64,000 nt of DNA, from the NCBI RefSeq assembly GCF_014648275.1, contig NZ_BMQU01000007.1:1-64000 (forward strand). The letters are read 5' to 3'. Made by a program: the position numbers and the translations under genes. The notes below the pieces were generated by a model that was not told the DNA's origin, searched no databases, and saw only the letters and a program-made list of their open reading frames with translations. Below, piece by piece: positions 19,413-29,421 of the stretch (its first letter is position 1; every line of letters begins with the position of its first letter). The stretch is from Pseudomonas laurentiana (GTDB lineage Bacteria > Pseudomonadota > Gammaproteobacteria > Pseudomonadales > Pseudomonadaceae).

Positions 19413-20948
19413 ATGACGAGCACGCCAAAACCCCTGGTCCTGATCATCCTGGATGGTTTCGGTCACAGCGAAAGCCACGAGTACAACGCCATCTACTCGG
19501 CCAAGACCCCGGTCTACGATCGCCTGCGCGCTACCCAGCCGCACGGCCTGATTTCCGGCTCTGGCATGGACGTGGGCCTGCCAGACGGGCAAATGGGCAA
19601 CTCCGAGGTCGGCCACATGAACCTGGGTGCCGGGCGCGTGGTGTATCAGGACTTCACCCGTGTCACCAAGGCGATCCAGGACGGCGAGTTCTTCCAGAAC
19701 CCCGTGCTGTGCGGTGCGGTGGACAAAGCGGTCGGTGCTGGCAAGGCCGTGCATATCCTCGGCCTGCTCTCCGACGGCGGCGTACATAGCCACCAGGACC
19801 ATCTGATTGCCATGGCCGAACTGGCTGCCCAGCGCGGCGCAGAAAAGATCTACCTGCACGCCTTCCTCGATGGTCGCGACACGCCACCGAAAAGTGCGCA
19901 ATCGTCCATCGAGCTGCTCGACGCCAGCTTTGCCCGCTTGGGCAAGGGTCGCATTGCCAGCCTGATCGGCCGCTACTACGCAATGGACCGAGACAACCGC
20001 TGGGACCGCGTCGCAGCCGCCTATAACCTGATCGTCGACAGCGTCGCCGAGTTCAGCGCCGATACCGCCCAGGCCGGCCTGGAGGCAGCCTATGCCCGCG
20101 ATGAAAGCGACGAATTCGTCAAAGCCACACGCATCGGTGAAGCCGTCAAGGTCGAAGACGGCGACGCCGTGATCTTCATGAACTTCCGTGCCGACCGTGC
20201 CCGCGAGCTGTCGCGGGTCTTCGTCGAGGCCGATTTCAATGAGTTCCCGCGTGCACGACTGCCGAAGCTGGCCGCCTACATCGGCCTGACCCAGTACTCG
20301 GCCAAGATCCCGGCACCGGCCGCATTCGCCCCGGGAAGCCTGGACAATGTGCTCGGGGAATACCTGGCCAAGCAGGGCAAGACCCAACTGCGCATCGCTG
20401 AAACCGAAAAATACGCCCACGTCACCTTCTTCTTCTCCGGCGGCCGTGAAGAGCCGTTCCCCGGCGAGGAGCGCATCCTGATCCCGTCACCCAAGGTCGC
20501 CACCTACGACCTGCAGCCGGAGATGAGCGCCCCCGAGGTGACCGACAGAATCGTCGAAGCCATCGAGCAGCAGCGTTATGACGTGATCGTGGTCAACTAC
20601 GCCAATGGCGACATGGTTGGCCACAGCGGTGTGTTCGAGGCAGCGGTCAAGGCCGTGGAATGCCTGGACACCTGCGTCGGTCGCCTGGTCGAGGCATTGG
20701 AAAAGGTTGGCGGCGAAGCACTGATCACCGCCGACCACGGCAACGTCGAGCAGATGGAAGATGAATGCACCGGCCAGGCGCACACGGCGCACACCACCGA
20801 GCCGGTTCCCTTCATCTACGTGGGTAAACGTCCGTTCACCGTTCGAAAAGGCGGTGTACTGGCGGATGTCGCCCCCACCATGCTGAAACTGATGGGCCTG
20901 GAAAAACCTCAGGAAATGACCGGGACCTCGATCCTGCTCGACGCCTGA
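19413..20948 (+). CDS. gpmI: 2,3-bisphosphoglycerate-independent phosphoglycerate mutase
   Basis: A 511-residue manganese-dependent mutase interconverting 3- and 2-phosphoglycerate. The alkaline-phosphatase-type metal sites are visible: [12 protein letters not shown] with the first Asp, [20 protein letters not shown] with the phosphorylated Ser, [14 protein letters not shown], and the C-terminal [12 protein letters not shown] and [10 protein letters not shown]. The ATG at 19413 is preferred over a GTG three codons earlier. A strong terminator follows at 20986. Length is normal. Confidence 0.97.
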   Translation: MTSTPKPLVLIILDGFGHSESHEYNAIYSAKTPVYDRLRATQPHGLISGSGMDVGLPDGQMGNSEVGHMNLGAGRVVYQDFTRVTKAIQDGEFFQNPVLCGAVDKAVGAGKAVHILGLLSDGGVHSHQDHLIAMAELAAQRGAEKIYLHAFLDGRDTPPKSAQSSIELLDASFARLGKGRIASLIGRYYAMDRDNRWDRVAAAYNLIVDSVAEFSADTAQAGLEAAYARDESDEFVKATRIGEAVKVEDGDAVIFMNFRADRARELSRVFVEADFNEFPRARLPKLAAYIGLTQYSAKIPAPAAFAPGSLDNVLGEYLAKQGKTQLRIAETEKYAHVTFFFSGGREEPFPGEERILIPSPKVATYDLQPEMSAPEVTDRIVEAIEQQRYDVIVVNYANGDMVGHSGVFEAAVKAVECLDTCVGRLVEALEKVGGEALITADHGNVEQMEDECTGQAHTAHTTEPVPFIYVGKRPFTVRKGGVLADVAPTMLKLMGLEKPQEMTGTSILLDA

Positions 20949-20985
20949 CCTGCATAAACCGGCCATAACGGTCGGTTTTCCGGAC

Positions 20986-21022
20986 AAACGCCTCAAGGCA
21001 GTTGCCTTGAGGCGTTTTTTTT
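20986..21022 (+). terminator. intrinsic terminator of gpmI
   Basis: A long perfect stem (AAACGCCTCAAGGCA with TGCCTTGAGGCGTTT) is followed by a run of eight T residues counted from the end of the stem core. Confidence 0.94.
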
Positions 21023-21075
21023 GCGGCGCGTGCCGGGCATACTAGGCCGGTCTCCCTCTTGGTATCGCCCTTCAG

Positions 21076-22362
21076 ATGCTTCGCGCCCTGATCCTTCTCG
21101 CCCTGACCTGCCTGTTCAGCCCGGCCTTCGCCGACGAACGCGCACAAACCCAGCAGCAACTGGACGCCACGCGCCAGGACATTGCCGAGCTGAAAAAGCT
21201 CCTTGGCCAGTTGCAGCAGGAAAAATCCGGTGTGCAGAAAGACCTGCGCGCGACCGAAACCGACATCGGCAAGCTGGAAAAACAGGTGGAGGCATTACAG
21301 AAGGAACTAAAAAAGACTGAGGGCGAGCTGGAGCACCTCGACGGCGAGAAAAAAAAACTCCAGAGCGCCCGCATTGAACAACAACGCCTGATTGCAATCC
21401 AGGCGCGCTCGGCCTACCAGAATGGCCGCGAGGAATACCTCAAGCTGCTGCTCAACCAGCAGAACCCGGAAAAGTTCGCCCGCACCCTGACCTACTATGA
21501 TTACTTGAGTCAGGCGCGCTTGAGCCAGTTACGCAGCTTCAATGAAACCCTGCGCCAGCTTGCCAATGTGGAAAAGGACATCGCCCTGCAGCAGGCCCAG
21601 TTGCTGGCCCAGCAAGGCAGCCTCGACAGTCAGCGCCAAGAGCTGGAAAAGGTCCGTGAAGAGCGCCAGCAGGTACTGGCCAAACTCGACACTGACGTAA
21701 AAGCCCGTGATCAGAAGCTACAGGCACGCGAGCAAGACCAGGCTGACCTGAGTCGCGTACTCAAGACCATCGAGGAAACCCTGGCCCGTCAGGCACGCGA
21801 GGCCGAAGAAGCACGCCAGCGTGCATTGCTTGCCCAGCAGGAAGCCGAGAAACAGCGCCAGCGCGAAGCCCTTGCAGCCCGCGAGAACGATGCACCGAAG
21901 AAGCCCCAGACAACCCCTGGCCCGCTGGTGTCCAGCGATGGAGCAGCATTCGGCGGGGCATTTTCCGCAGCTCGTGGCAAACTGCCATGGCCGGTCAATG
22001 GTCGCTTGCTGGCGCGCTTTGGTGAAACCCGGGGCGACGACTCACGAGCCAAATGGGACGGCGTAATGATCAGCGCCTCTGCCGGTAGCCAGGTGCATGC
22101 CGTGCATGGGGGCCGCGTGGTCTTCGCCGACTGGTTGCGCGGTGCAGGACTTCTGGTCATCCTCGACCATGGCAATGGTTATCTGAGCCTGTATGGCCAC
22201 AACCAGACCCTGCTCAAGGATGCCGGTGACATCGTCAAAGCCGGCGAAGCCATCTCCACCGTCGGTAACAGCGGTGGCCAGAGTACTTCGGCGCTGTATT
22301 TCGCCATTCGCCAGCAAGGTCGCCCAAGCGATCCGGCGCAATGGTGCAGGTCCCAGGGATAG
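21076..22362 (+). CDS. EnvC-like murein hydrolase activator
   Basis: A 428-residue periplasmic protein: signal peptide (about 1-19, ending SPAFA), a long coiled coil rich in Gln, Glu and Lys (about 21-270), a Pro-rich joint, and a C-terminal M23/LytM domain (about 315-428). The LytM zinc ligands are not conserved: the HxxxD position reads KWDGVMI and the HxH position reads ALYFAIR. As for E. coli EnvC, this points to an activator of cell-wall amidases at the division site, not an enzyme. It precedes ctpA and a divergent deacetylase, a gene trio common in proteobacteria. Confidence 0.92.
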   Translation: MLRALILLALTCLFSPAFADERAQTQQQLDATRQDIAELKKLLGQLQQEKSGVQKDLRATETDIGKLEKQVEALQKELKKTEGELEHLDGEKKKLQSARIEQQRLIAIQARSAYQNGREEYLKLLLNQQNPEKFARTLTYYDYLSQARLSQLRSFNETLRQLANVEKDIALQQAQLLAQQGSLDSQRQELEKVREERQQVLAKLDTDVKARDQKLQAREQDQADLSRVLKTIEETLARQAREAEEARQRALLAQQEAEKQRQREALAARENDAPKKPQTTPGPLVSSDGAAFGGAFSAARGKLPWPVNGRLLARFGETRGDDSRAKWDGVMISASAGSQVHAVHGGRVVFADWLRGAGLLVILDHGNGYLSLYGHNQTLLKDAGDIVKAGEAISTVGNSGGQSTSALYFAIRQQGRPSDPAQWCRSQG

Positions 22363-22449
22363 GCATTACCTTATTGTTCACGGCCTGACCGCTATCTGTC
22401 ATGCCGATGCCCCGCGAGGGGCGAAACCCGGATCAGGAGTTCGTTCGAC

Positions 22450-23769
22450 ATGCTGCACTCGCCCCGCCTCACCTCGCTGGCCCTGGCTGCTGCCCTGGTC
22501 ATCGGCGCGCCTCTGGCCTCCGCCGCCGAACCGGCCAAGCCAACCGCGGTGCCGGCCACGACCGTCAGCGCCAAGGCTCCGCTGCCACTCGATGAGCTGC
22601 GCACCTTTGCCGAGGTCATGGACCGCATCAAGGCAGCCTATGTCGAACCGGTCGATGACAAGACCCTGCTGGAGAATGCCATCAAGGGCATGCTCAGCAA
22701 CCTCGATCCGCACTCGGCCTACCTGGGCCCGGAAGACTTCCAGGAGTTGCAGGAAAGCACCAGTGGCGAGTTTGGTGGCCTGGGCATCGAAGTCGGCAGC
22801 GAAGATGGTTTTATCAAGGTGGTTTCCCCCATCGACGATACCCCGGCTTCCCGTGCAGGAATCGAGGCAGGCGACCTGATCGTCAAGATCAACGGCCAAC
22901 CGACTCGCGGCCAGACCATGACCGAAGCGGTCGACAAGATGCGGGGCAAGGTCGGTGAAAAAATCACCCTGACACTGGTCCGCGATGGCGGTACGCCCTT
23001 CGACGTGACGCTGGCTCGCGCCATCATCCAGGTCAAGAGCGTCAAGAGCCAGATGCTCGAAGACGGCTACGGCTACATTCGTATCACCCAGTTCCAGGTC
23101 AAGACCGGCGAAGAAGTCGGCAAGGCGCTGGCCAAGCTGCGCAAAGACAATGGCAAGAAACTGCGCGGCCTGGTCCTGGACCTGCGCAACAACCCTGGCG
23201 GCGTACTGCAGGCCGCTGTCGAAGTGGCCGACCATTTCCTGACCAAAGGTTTGATCGTCTATACCAAGGGGCGTATCGCCAACTCCGAACTGCGCTTCTC
23301 GGCTGACCCGGCCGATGCCAGCGAAGGCGTTCCGTTGGTCGTGCTGATCAACGGCGGCAGTGCTTCGGCCTCGGAGATTGTCGCCGGTGCATTGCAAGAC
23401 CAGAAACGTGGTGTACTGATGGGCACCGACAGCTTCGGCAAGGGCTCCGTACAGACGGTACTGCCACTGAACAACGACCGCGCACTGAAGATCACTACCG
23501 CGCTGTATTACACCCCAAATGGCCGTTCGATCCAAGCCCAGGGCATTGTTCCCGACATCGAGGTGCGCCGCGCCAAGATCACCAGCGAGCAAGACAGCGA
23601 GAACTTCAAGGAAGCCGACCTGCAAGGCCACCTGGGGAATGGCAATGGCGGGGCCGACCGTCCATCCGGCAAAGGCTCCGAACGCAAGGCGCGGCCGCAG
23701 GATGATGACTTCCAGCTCAGTCAGGCCCTCAGCCTGCTCAAAGGCTTGAGCATCACGCGCGAAAAATAG
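22450..23769 (+). CDS. ctpA: C-terminal processing peptidase, S41 family (CtpA type)
   Basis: A 439-residue periplasmic serine protease: signal peptide ending ASAAE, a helical region, a PDZ domain (about 95-190, GGLGIEVGSEDGFIKVVSPIDDTPASRAGIEAGDLIVKING) and the S41 core. The Ser-Lys dyad is in GGSASASEIVAGAL and DSFGKGSVQTV. Such proteases degrade cell-wall cross-link hydrolases or damaged envelope proteins. AGGAG precedes the ATG. It follows the EnvC-like gene by 87 bases and abuts the deacetylase gene, so the three are probably one unit. Confidence 0.94.
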   Translation: MLHSPRLTSLALAAALVIGAPLASAAEPAKPTAVPATTVSAKAPLPLDELRTFAEVMDRIKAAYVEPVDDKTLLENAIKGMLSNLDPHSAYLGPEDFQELQESTSGEFGGLGIEVGSEDGFIKVVSPIDDTPASRAGIEAGDLIVKINGQPTRGQTMTEAVDKMRGKVGEKITLTLVRDGGTPFDVTLARAIIQVKSVKSQMLEDGYGYIRITQFQVKTGEEVGKALAKLRKDNGKKLRGLVLDLRNNPGGVLQAAVEVADHFLTKGLIVYTKGRIANSELRFSADPADASEGVPLVVLINGGSASASEIVAGALQDQKRGVLMGTDSFGKGSVQTVLPLNNDRALKITTALYYTPNGRSIQAQGIVPDIEVRRAKITSEQDSENFKEADLQGHLGNGNGGADRPSGKGSERKARPQDDDFQLSQALSLLKGLSITREK

Positions 23770-23770
23770 G

Positions 23771-24538
23771 GTGCTCTTACGCTGCCTCGTGCTCGCACTG
23801 CTGTGCGGGCTGGCCGGTGTTGCCTCTGCGGCACCGGCCTATCTGAGCCTGATCATCGACGACTTGGGGCAAAACCCGGCGCGCGACAACCGTGCGCTCG
23901 CGCTCCCTGGCCCGGTGACACTGGCCGTGATGCCCGACACGCCGCACGCCAGCGAATTTGCTCGACAAGCCCATCAGGCCGGTAAAACGGTAATTCTGCA
24001 CATGCCCATGGACCCGGCAACAGGGCCCTATGCCTGGCATCCAGGCTTGCCCCAGGCCGAACTGCTGCGCCGTCTGGATGCAGCCCTGGCCAAGGTGCCT
24101 TTCGCGGCTGGCCTGAACAACCATATGGGCAGCCGCATGACCGCAGAACCCGAAGCCATGGGCTGGCTGATGGACGAACTGCATCAACGCGACCTGTTTT
24201 TTGTCGACAGCCGCACCAGCGCCCGCACAGTGGCCGCAGCCAAGGCCCAGGAAAAGGGCCTGGCCAGCGTATCGCGCGATGTGTTTCTCGACGATGTCCG
24301 CACCGCCGCCGCCATCGCGGCGCAGCTGCAACAAGGCATCGAACTGGCGCACAAACAGGGCTCGGCAGTACTGATTGGTCATCCTTACCCGCAAACCCTT
24401 GACGTGCTGGAGCGCGAACTGCCAAAGCTGAAAGCCCAGGGCATCACCTGGATCGAAATCCACCAGATGATCGCCGAACGCAGCAATCAGGCCATGCCCG
24501 GCCACGGCAAACATGGCCGGTACATTCCCGCACGCTGA
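23771..24538 (+). CDS. divergent polysaccharide deacetylase family protein
   Basis: A 255-residue secreted protein with GTG start one base after the ctpA stop. A signal peptide (about 1-21, LVLALLCGLAGVASA) is followed by the divergent deacetylase (DUF610/YibQ-like) fold: YLSLIIDDLGQNPARD, VTLAVMPDTPHASEFARQAHQAGKTVILHMPMDP, LNNHMGSRMTAE, FFVDSRTSA and VLIGHPYPQTLDVL. The Asp pair and His residues of NodB-type metal sites are partly present, so activity on a cell-wall or exopolysaccharide is possible but unproven. It is the last gene of the EnvC-like/ctpA group. Confidence 0.88.
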   Translation: MLLRCLVLALLCGLAGVASAAPAYLSLIIDDLGQNPARDNRALALPGPVTLAVMPDTPHASEFARQAHQAGKTVILHMPMDPATGPYAWHPGLPQAELLRRLDAALAKVPFAAGLNNHMGSRMTAEPEAMGWLMDELHQRDLFFVDSRTSARTVAAAKAQEKGLASVSRDVFLDDVRTAAAIAAQLQQGIELAHKQGSAVLIGHPYPQTLDVLERELPKLKAQGITWIEIHQMIAERSNQAMPGHGKHGRYIPAR

Positions 24539-24565
24539 ACGCTCAAGCTCACGCCCAGGCGACGA

Positions 24566-27500
24566 TCAGTCGAAAGGCAAGATCCTCTCGACATCAGCCA
24601 ACGTCAAATCCCCCCTGTGGATATTGATCAGGCTTCCATCATCCAGGGCATTGGCCAACTGATAGCGGCGCCCCAGGTTTCGGTCCTTCCAGGTTTTCAG
24701 GTGACCTTTGACAAACTGCCGGCGCGGCGTTGCATTGTCCGGGTAGTGGAGGTGTATTTCCCACAGCGGCTCCAACTTTTGCGTTCTGATTTCATACTTT
24801 TCAATGAAGTCGTTGGCATTCCCTTCGACCGGTACCCGATGGCCCACCCGTGCAATCTGCAGGTTGTCATACGTGTACAGGTACTTCAGGCTCTCGGCCT
24901 GTGGTGGGCTCTCCCTGTAGAAAGTAATCAGATCCTGGCGAAGGGTATCGGCTGCCTCCCCGAGCTTGACGATCTTGTCCTGATCGCCATCCGTTAACTG
25001 CTCCCCTAGTGCTTCCAGCTGTTGGGCTGCCTCGCGCAGGTTGCGCTCCTCATGCTCGAAGACGTGCTCAAGACTCTTCAGTGAGTCCATTTTTTTGAGG
25101 TAACCACGCAGCTTGCGCAACGTACCCTCCCGCCTTTTCAGCATGCGATTGGCTTTTTCTCTGGCCAGACGCAACGCATCAGGCGACGCCCCGCCCTCCT
25201 GCTGGTCAGGCAACGCATTGCTGCTGCCTTGCTTCTGCTCAACCACTTCGACCCACTGGTCGCCGTGCTGGTGAAAGCGACTCAAGCGCTCACCCGTCAC
25301 CTTGTTACGTTGCTCAACGTAAACCTGGTCCCCCTCGGTGACCTCCTCACCCACCAGCATGCGCTGGTCGACCGTGACGAAGGCGCGTGCTTTGGTAGAA
25401 GACTTCGGTGTCGGCCGTGGTCGAGCGGAAACCCGTGGCTGGTCGAGCTCCTGAGCCCTGATCGCAAGTGCCAGGTCTGTCTCGGCACTCTGCTTAAGAC
25501 TCTTCAACTCTTTACTGTACTGTTCCAGTGCGTCGAGTCGCACACTGGGGTATTGATCCTCCTGAAGAAACTCACAGATCTGTAGCGTCGTTTCGTAGGC
25601 CTCAAGACTACTGTTCAGGATGCCGATTCGATCACCGAGCGGAATACCCTCCTGCGCCAAGGCCGCATGAGAGTACCCTGCACGATTTAAATCAGGACCG
25701 ATCAGCAGGTTTTCCAACCACAGGAAGTCATCTGGATCAGACATCGCAGCCCTGTTCATGACCATTTCACCGAGGTCGGTCAGGTAGGCAAAGCGAAGCT
25801 CTTTTGTACTGAACATACGGTCGTCGCGAACCTGAGCCAAGGGGATGCTCAAACCGGCTTCAACGAGGAGGCTGTCCAGATGATCGAGTTGCTCAATGAA
25901 GTCCAATATCCCCTTCTGCTCCTGCAGGTTGGTCTTCAAGGCATCGACAAACAGGTTGTACTGTTCGATTTGAAGCTCGCTACGCGGCCATCTGACAACG
26001 CGTTCTCGGCGCTCGGTGAGCGTGTCCCAATCAATAATCAGACACAATTTGCGGTGCAGTTCAGCAGCGTCATTCGCCAGTTCGGTCAACACAGCATTGT
26101 GTTTTCTGGCGGCTCCCACACGGGCATCGAACTTCGCGTACTGGGGCTTGCTCATGTCAATAATGAGGTCCCTGGCTTGCCATTGAATATCCAGCATGCG
26201 GCGTAAATGCGCGATCTCTTCCTTGTAATTCGCCGACAGTGCTTCTTCTTGTAGCCTGAGCCGCTCTTGTACCTTTGCAATGACCCCCTCAAGCACAATC
26301 CTGGCCTGCTCATCTGCGGTTTCGTGCTTGACCTTGAATCCCGCCAGCGTCCGCTCTCCCTTGCTCTTTTCCAGCACCATTTCGCGCGACTTCGCGAGCG
26401 CTTTGTCAAATGCCTCTTTCTCGGCCATGTAGTCTTGCGAGGCCTTGTTCAACCGTTGCAACGCGGCCTCGTAGTGCGCCTTGTTTGCCTCGAGCAACGC
26501 ATTGAGCTGTCGCTTCGGGCCACCGCCACGCAGGGCCAACCTCAAATCCAGCGCCCACTCATCAGCCGACACGTACCGCAACCGTGGGCCACGCTCAAAA
26601 CGGTAAACGGGATTGACGATCCAAACCTCACCAGCAGCACGATCCACACGGTAAACAGCCCCCGCGACCTTGGCATAAAGGTTGTCATCTGCACCATACA
26701 ACCCCCGTGCTTCGCCCTCCTCACGATAGCCACCCAAATCCGTCATGGGGTCCACTTGCCAGCGCCGGAGTTTTTCGCGCTGCACCGCGCTCAGTTGGTT
26801 CTTTGGATTGCTCCAGGAAAAATCCAGCACCGTACCACTATCGCCCAGCGTGGCCGACGGGGAGAGCGGCTGGCCTTTTTTTGCCTTTATCAATGGCACC
26901 ACATCCCCCTCAAGCCTGCGCTGGGGCCCGACAATATCCGGCAAGGCAACATGCTTGGGAGGCACGGTTTCATCAGCTGGCAATGAGCGATGCAACAGGA
27001 CCATGCCGACATTGAGCAACACATCAATAATCGCCGCGTCACGCTGAAACTCATTCCCGTTGCGCAGCGCCTTGAAATCGTCATCCAGGCCTCTGATCAG
27101 TTGCACTACCCAGGCAACGATGGCAACAGGCCCACGCAGTAGAGGCACTATCGAGCCAAACACCAGCCAAGCACCTTGCTGAAGCAGTGCCCAACGGCTT
27201 TCAGCATTGGACACCGACGCGCGGTTGGCCAGCTCGACCAGCATCCGGGTATTGGCCTCAAAGAGCCGCTCACACGCTGCTCCCGACACTTTCACCTTAG
27301 CCAACCGGGCAGGAGCCGGTCGCTCCAGCGGCAGTGACGTATCGATGATTACCCTGGGTAAGTGAGGCTCATCAAAACCACCGTTGGCATAGATACGTCG
27401 GGCATCCTCACTGAACCAACTGAGGACACTCTCCTGTAGCGCGCCGTCCGCCCTGATGGCCTCGAACAAGGCGTCATGGCTGGGGTACTCAACCAGCGGT

Positions 27501-29317
27501 TGCTCGACATCGTGAGGTCGGTACAGCACGCACGGACCTTGTGTCATGCCCCCTGGACCGATGACAAAAAAATTGACTACTTCATCTGCTGTATCGCTGT
27601 CTGGCTCGCGCTTGAAGGCCAGCGGCCTGATCATCACGGCGTCCTCATCGCCCGTCACCTCGTCGTGCAGCCCCTGCGCCACAGTCTGCACATACCGATA
27701 GCCGTCCTCCGTGAAACCGGACTCGCCACGAATCTTGGCCTGCAGCGCCATGAGCGGCAATTGCACTTCAAGCTCACGGCAAAACAGTAACTGTCGATGC
27801 TTGAGCTGGACCGGGTCGCCCAGCAGCGTAGCAACGTGTTTGGGGTATACCTCACCAATGTTCACCCGTTGCACCAGGTCGTCGAGGTACTCAGGTGTCA
27901 TCCAGGCCATGATCGGCTTTTCGGCCCGATGAAGGATAACCACGCTGCCGCTGGGCTTGGAGACCAGATTGCCTATGGCATATTCGGTCAAGGTCATGAC
28001 TTTGTGCCTGATCATGCCGGCCGTACCCAACTGCCCTTCGGCAATCGTGAACCTCAGCATCAGGTCATCGGCAAAGTAGTCACCGTCCGCAGGGTGATCG
28101 CTCAATAGCTGGTCGCGCAGCGTTTGGGCAGCAAAGACCTTCAAGCTCGGTACATCATAAAGAAATGATTGTCCTAAAGAGGCTGCCTGTGCGTTGGCCA
28201 GCGCCTGCAAGAGGCCCCGATAAGCGAACTGATCGGATGCCGAGGCATCCCGCAACCATGTTGGCAAGCTGTCGCTGAGCAAGGCTTGCGGCACCACCGT
28301 CGGCGGTGCCGAGGCGTTGAAGTACGCCGAAGGGTCAGTGATCGCACTGTAGCCTTGCTCCAGCGCCTTAACATCGGCAAATCGACGCGACACCAGCGGT
28401 TTCAACGCTTCCAGTTGACGATTCAACAGCACGCTGGCCTGCACCTCGAACAGGTCGTCTTCCGGCTCGTAACAGTTCCAGGTCACCTGAGTCACCACGA
28501 AGCGCTTGGCGACCCACGTGTAAAGAGCCTGGGAAAACGCCTCCTCACTGGTAAACGACTCGACAAGCCCAGATGGCTGACACCAAAGGAACCTGTCACG
28601 CCCGTTCACCTGGAACGTCAACAGCATGTCGCCGCTGAGCAGTGCATAACCACCAGCTGGGCCTTCCACATGAATGTCGATCAAGTACACCTGCGTGAAG
28701 CCATTGCCGTAGCGATGGTGTCGACTCATCTTCACCGAGGCGTCCACAACCTGGGAAAGCGCCGCACGCTCCTCTCCCCCCAAACGGTCAGAGGTCAGAT
28801 TGCTGTTCAACGCGGCTTTAAGCACTTCGCTCAACCACACCGTACGTGACAACTGGGTGCTGCCCGCCTGCTGCCAGTAATCGAGCAGCGCTTGTTGCAG
28901 ATCGATATGAACCGTTGCCTGCAACTCATTGAGCGCCTGCGCCACGACATCCATATCCAGAGGCGTTTTCAGGTCGCCTGATCGCATGGAGACCGGGTAC
29001 TCATAGCTGAGCCGATAGGCCTGCTGAGTCTCATTGGCGAATGCCAGCACCTTGGCCTGTGCAAAATGCTCCATGAACACATCGAGTAGCGAATGGCGCG
29101 AATAGAACAGGTTCGCCTCGCGCCTTTCGGGCACCATCAGGTTGATCTGACTGGCCGATACCAAGCTGGGGTATTTCTGGGCGAAGGACGGATAGAGCGC
29201 GAACAGCACCTCAACTATCCGCCGCTCAAGAACGCTACGCAGGGTAGGACGCGAAGCAAACTGCAGGGCAACCGCCGCTTTCAGGTTCAAGTCGCTGGGA
29301 TGCAAAGAACCGGGCAT
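24566..29317 (-). CDS. giant protein of unknown function, DUF6543/dermonecrotic-toxin-like architecture suspected
   Basis: A 1583-residue protein, by far the largest single-family unknown here. It has no signal peptide. From the N-terminus: about 680 residues of mixed globular sequence, a hydrophobic helical pair near 700-775 (WALLQQGAWLVFGSIVPLLRG, VAIVAWVVQLI, then IIDVLLNVGMVLLHRSL), a coiled-coil stretch at about 930-1045, a basic Pro/Ser/Arg linker near 1290-1305, and a charged helical end. This layout recalls the large Pseudomonas proteins annotated as DUF6543 or dermonecrotic-toxin-domain proteins; I recognise the style, not a catalytic motif. The ATG at 29317 is chosen over an upstream TTG because AGGAG lies seven bases before it; that AGGAG is inside a perfect hairpin. 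It stands alone, convergent with the deacetylase gene, with no secretion or immunity gene beside it. Confidence 0.75.
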   Translation of the reverse strand: MPGSLHPSDLNLKAAVALQFASRPTLRSVLERRIVEVLFALYPSFAQKYPSLVSASQINLMVPERREANLFYSRHSLLDVFMEHFAQAKVLAFANETQQAYRLSYEYPVSMRSGDLKTPLDMDVVAQALNELQATVHIDLQQALLDYWQQAGSTQLSRTVWLSEVLKAALNSNLTSDRLGGEERAALSQVVDASVKMSRHHRYGNGFTQVYLIDIHVEGPAGGYALLSGDMLLTFQVNGRDRFLWCQPSGLVESFTSEEAFSQALYTWVAKRFVVTQVTWNCYEPEDDLFEVQASVLLNRQLEALKPLVSRRFADVKALEQGYSAITDPSAYFNASAPPTVVPQALLSDSLPTWLRDASASDQFAYRGLLQALANAQAASLGQSFLYDVPSLKVFAAQTLRDQLLSDHPADGDYFADDLMLRFTIAEGQLGTAGMIRHKVMTLTEYAIGNLVSKPSGSVVILHRAEKPIMAWMTPEYLDDLVQRVNIGEVYPKHVATLLGDPVQLKHRQLLFCRELEVQLPLMALQAKIRGESGFTEDGYRYVQTVAQGLHDEVTGDEDAVMIRPLAFKREPDSDTADEVVNFFVIGPGGMTQGPCVLYRPHDVEQPLVEYPSHDALFEAIRADGALQESVLSWFSEDARRIYANGGFDEPHLPRVIIDTSLPLERPAPARLAKVKVSGAACERLFEANTRMLVELANRASVSNAESRWALLQQGAWLVFGSIVPLLRGPVAIVAWVVQLIRGLDDDFKALRNGNEFQRDAAIIDVLLNVGMVLLHRSLPADETVPPKHVALPDIVGPQRRLEGDVVPLIKAKKGQPLSPSATLGDSGTVLDFSWSNPKNQLSAVQREKLRRWQVDPMTDLGGYREEGEARGLYGADDNLYAKVAGAVYRVDRAAGEVWIVNPVYRFERGPRLRYVSADEWALDLRLALRGGGPKRQLNALLEANKAHYEAALQRLNKASQDYMAEKEAFDKALAKSREMVLEKSKGERTLAGFKVKHETADEQARIVLEGVIAKVQERLRLQEEALSANYKEEIAHLRRMLDIQWQARDLIIDMSKPQYAKFDARVGAARKHNAVLTELANDAAELHRKLCLIIDWDTLTERRERVVRWPRSELQIEQYNLFVDALKTNLQEQKGILDFIEQLDHLDSLLVEAGLSIPLAQVRDDRMFSTKELRFAYLTDLGEMVMNRAAMSDPDDFLWLENLLIGPDLNRAGYSHAALAQEGIPLGDRIGILNSSLEAYETTLQICEFLQEDQYPSVRLDALEQYSKELKSLKQSAETDLALAIRAQELDQPRVSARPRPTPKSSTKARAFVTVDQRMLVGEEVTEGDQVYVEQRNKVTGERLSRFHQHGDQWVEVVEQKQGSSNALPDQQEGGASPDALRLAREKANRMLKRREGTLRKLRGYLKKMDSLKSLEHVFEHEERNLREAAQQLEALGEQLTDGDQDKIVKLGEAADTLRQDLITFYRESPPQAESLKYLYTYDNLQIARVGHRVPVEGNANDFIEKYEIRTQKLEPLWEIHLHYPDNATPRRQFVKGHLKTWKDRNLGRRYQLANALDDGSLINIHRGDLTLADVERILPFD

Positions 29318-29323
29318 AAACAA

Positions 29324-29355
29324 CTCCTGTAAGTATGAAAAAACACTTACAGGAG
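29324..29355 (-). promoter_or_regulatory. hairpin covering the Shine-Dalgarno site of the giant gene
   Basis: In the minus-strand mRNA, CTCCTGTAAGT and ACTTACAGGAG form an 11-bp perfect stem with a 10-base loop (GTTTTTTCAT). The 3' arm ends in AGGAG, the only good ribosome-binding site for the ATG at 29317, so folding would block initiation. It could be a thermosensor, a trans-RNA or protein target, or, as DNA, an operator palindrome. Confidence 0.68.
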
Positions 29356-29421
29356 CCTAACGTCAGCGTTGCGCGGCCAATCAATAACTATCTATCACTG
29401 AACAACCACGCCCTTCTTGTT

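Noticed and set aside
24566-29317. Reading the giant gene as a horizontally acquired toxin island
   Set aside because: No integrase, tRNA, direct repeats or clear base-composition break could be seen; foreign origin is possible but unsupported by the sequence itself.
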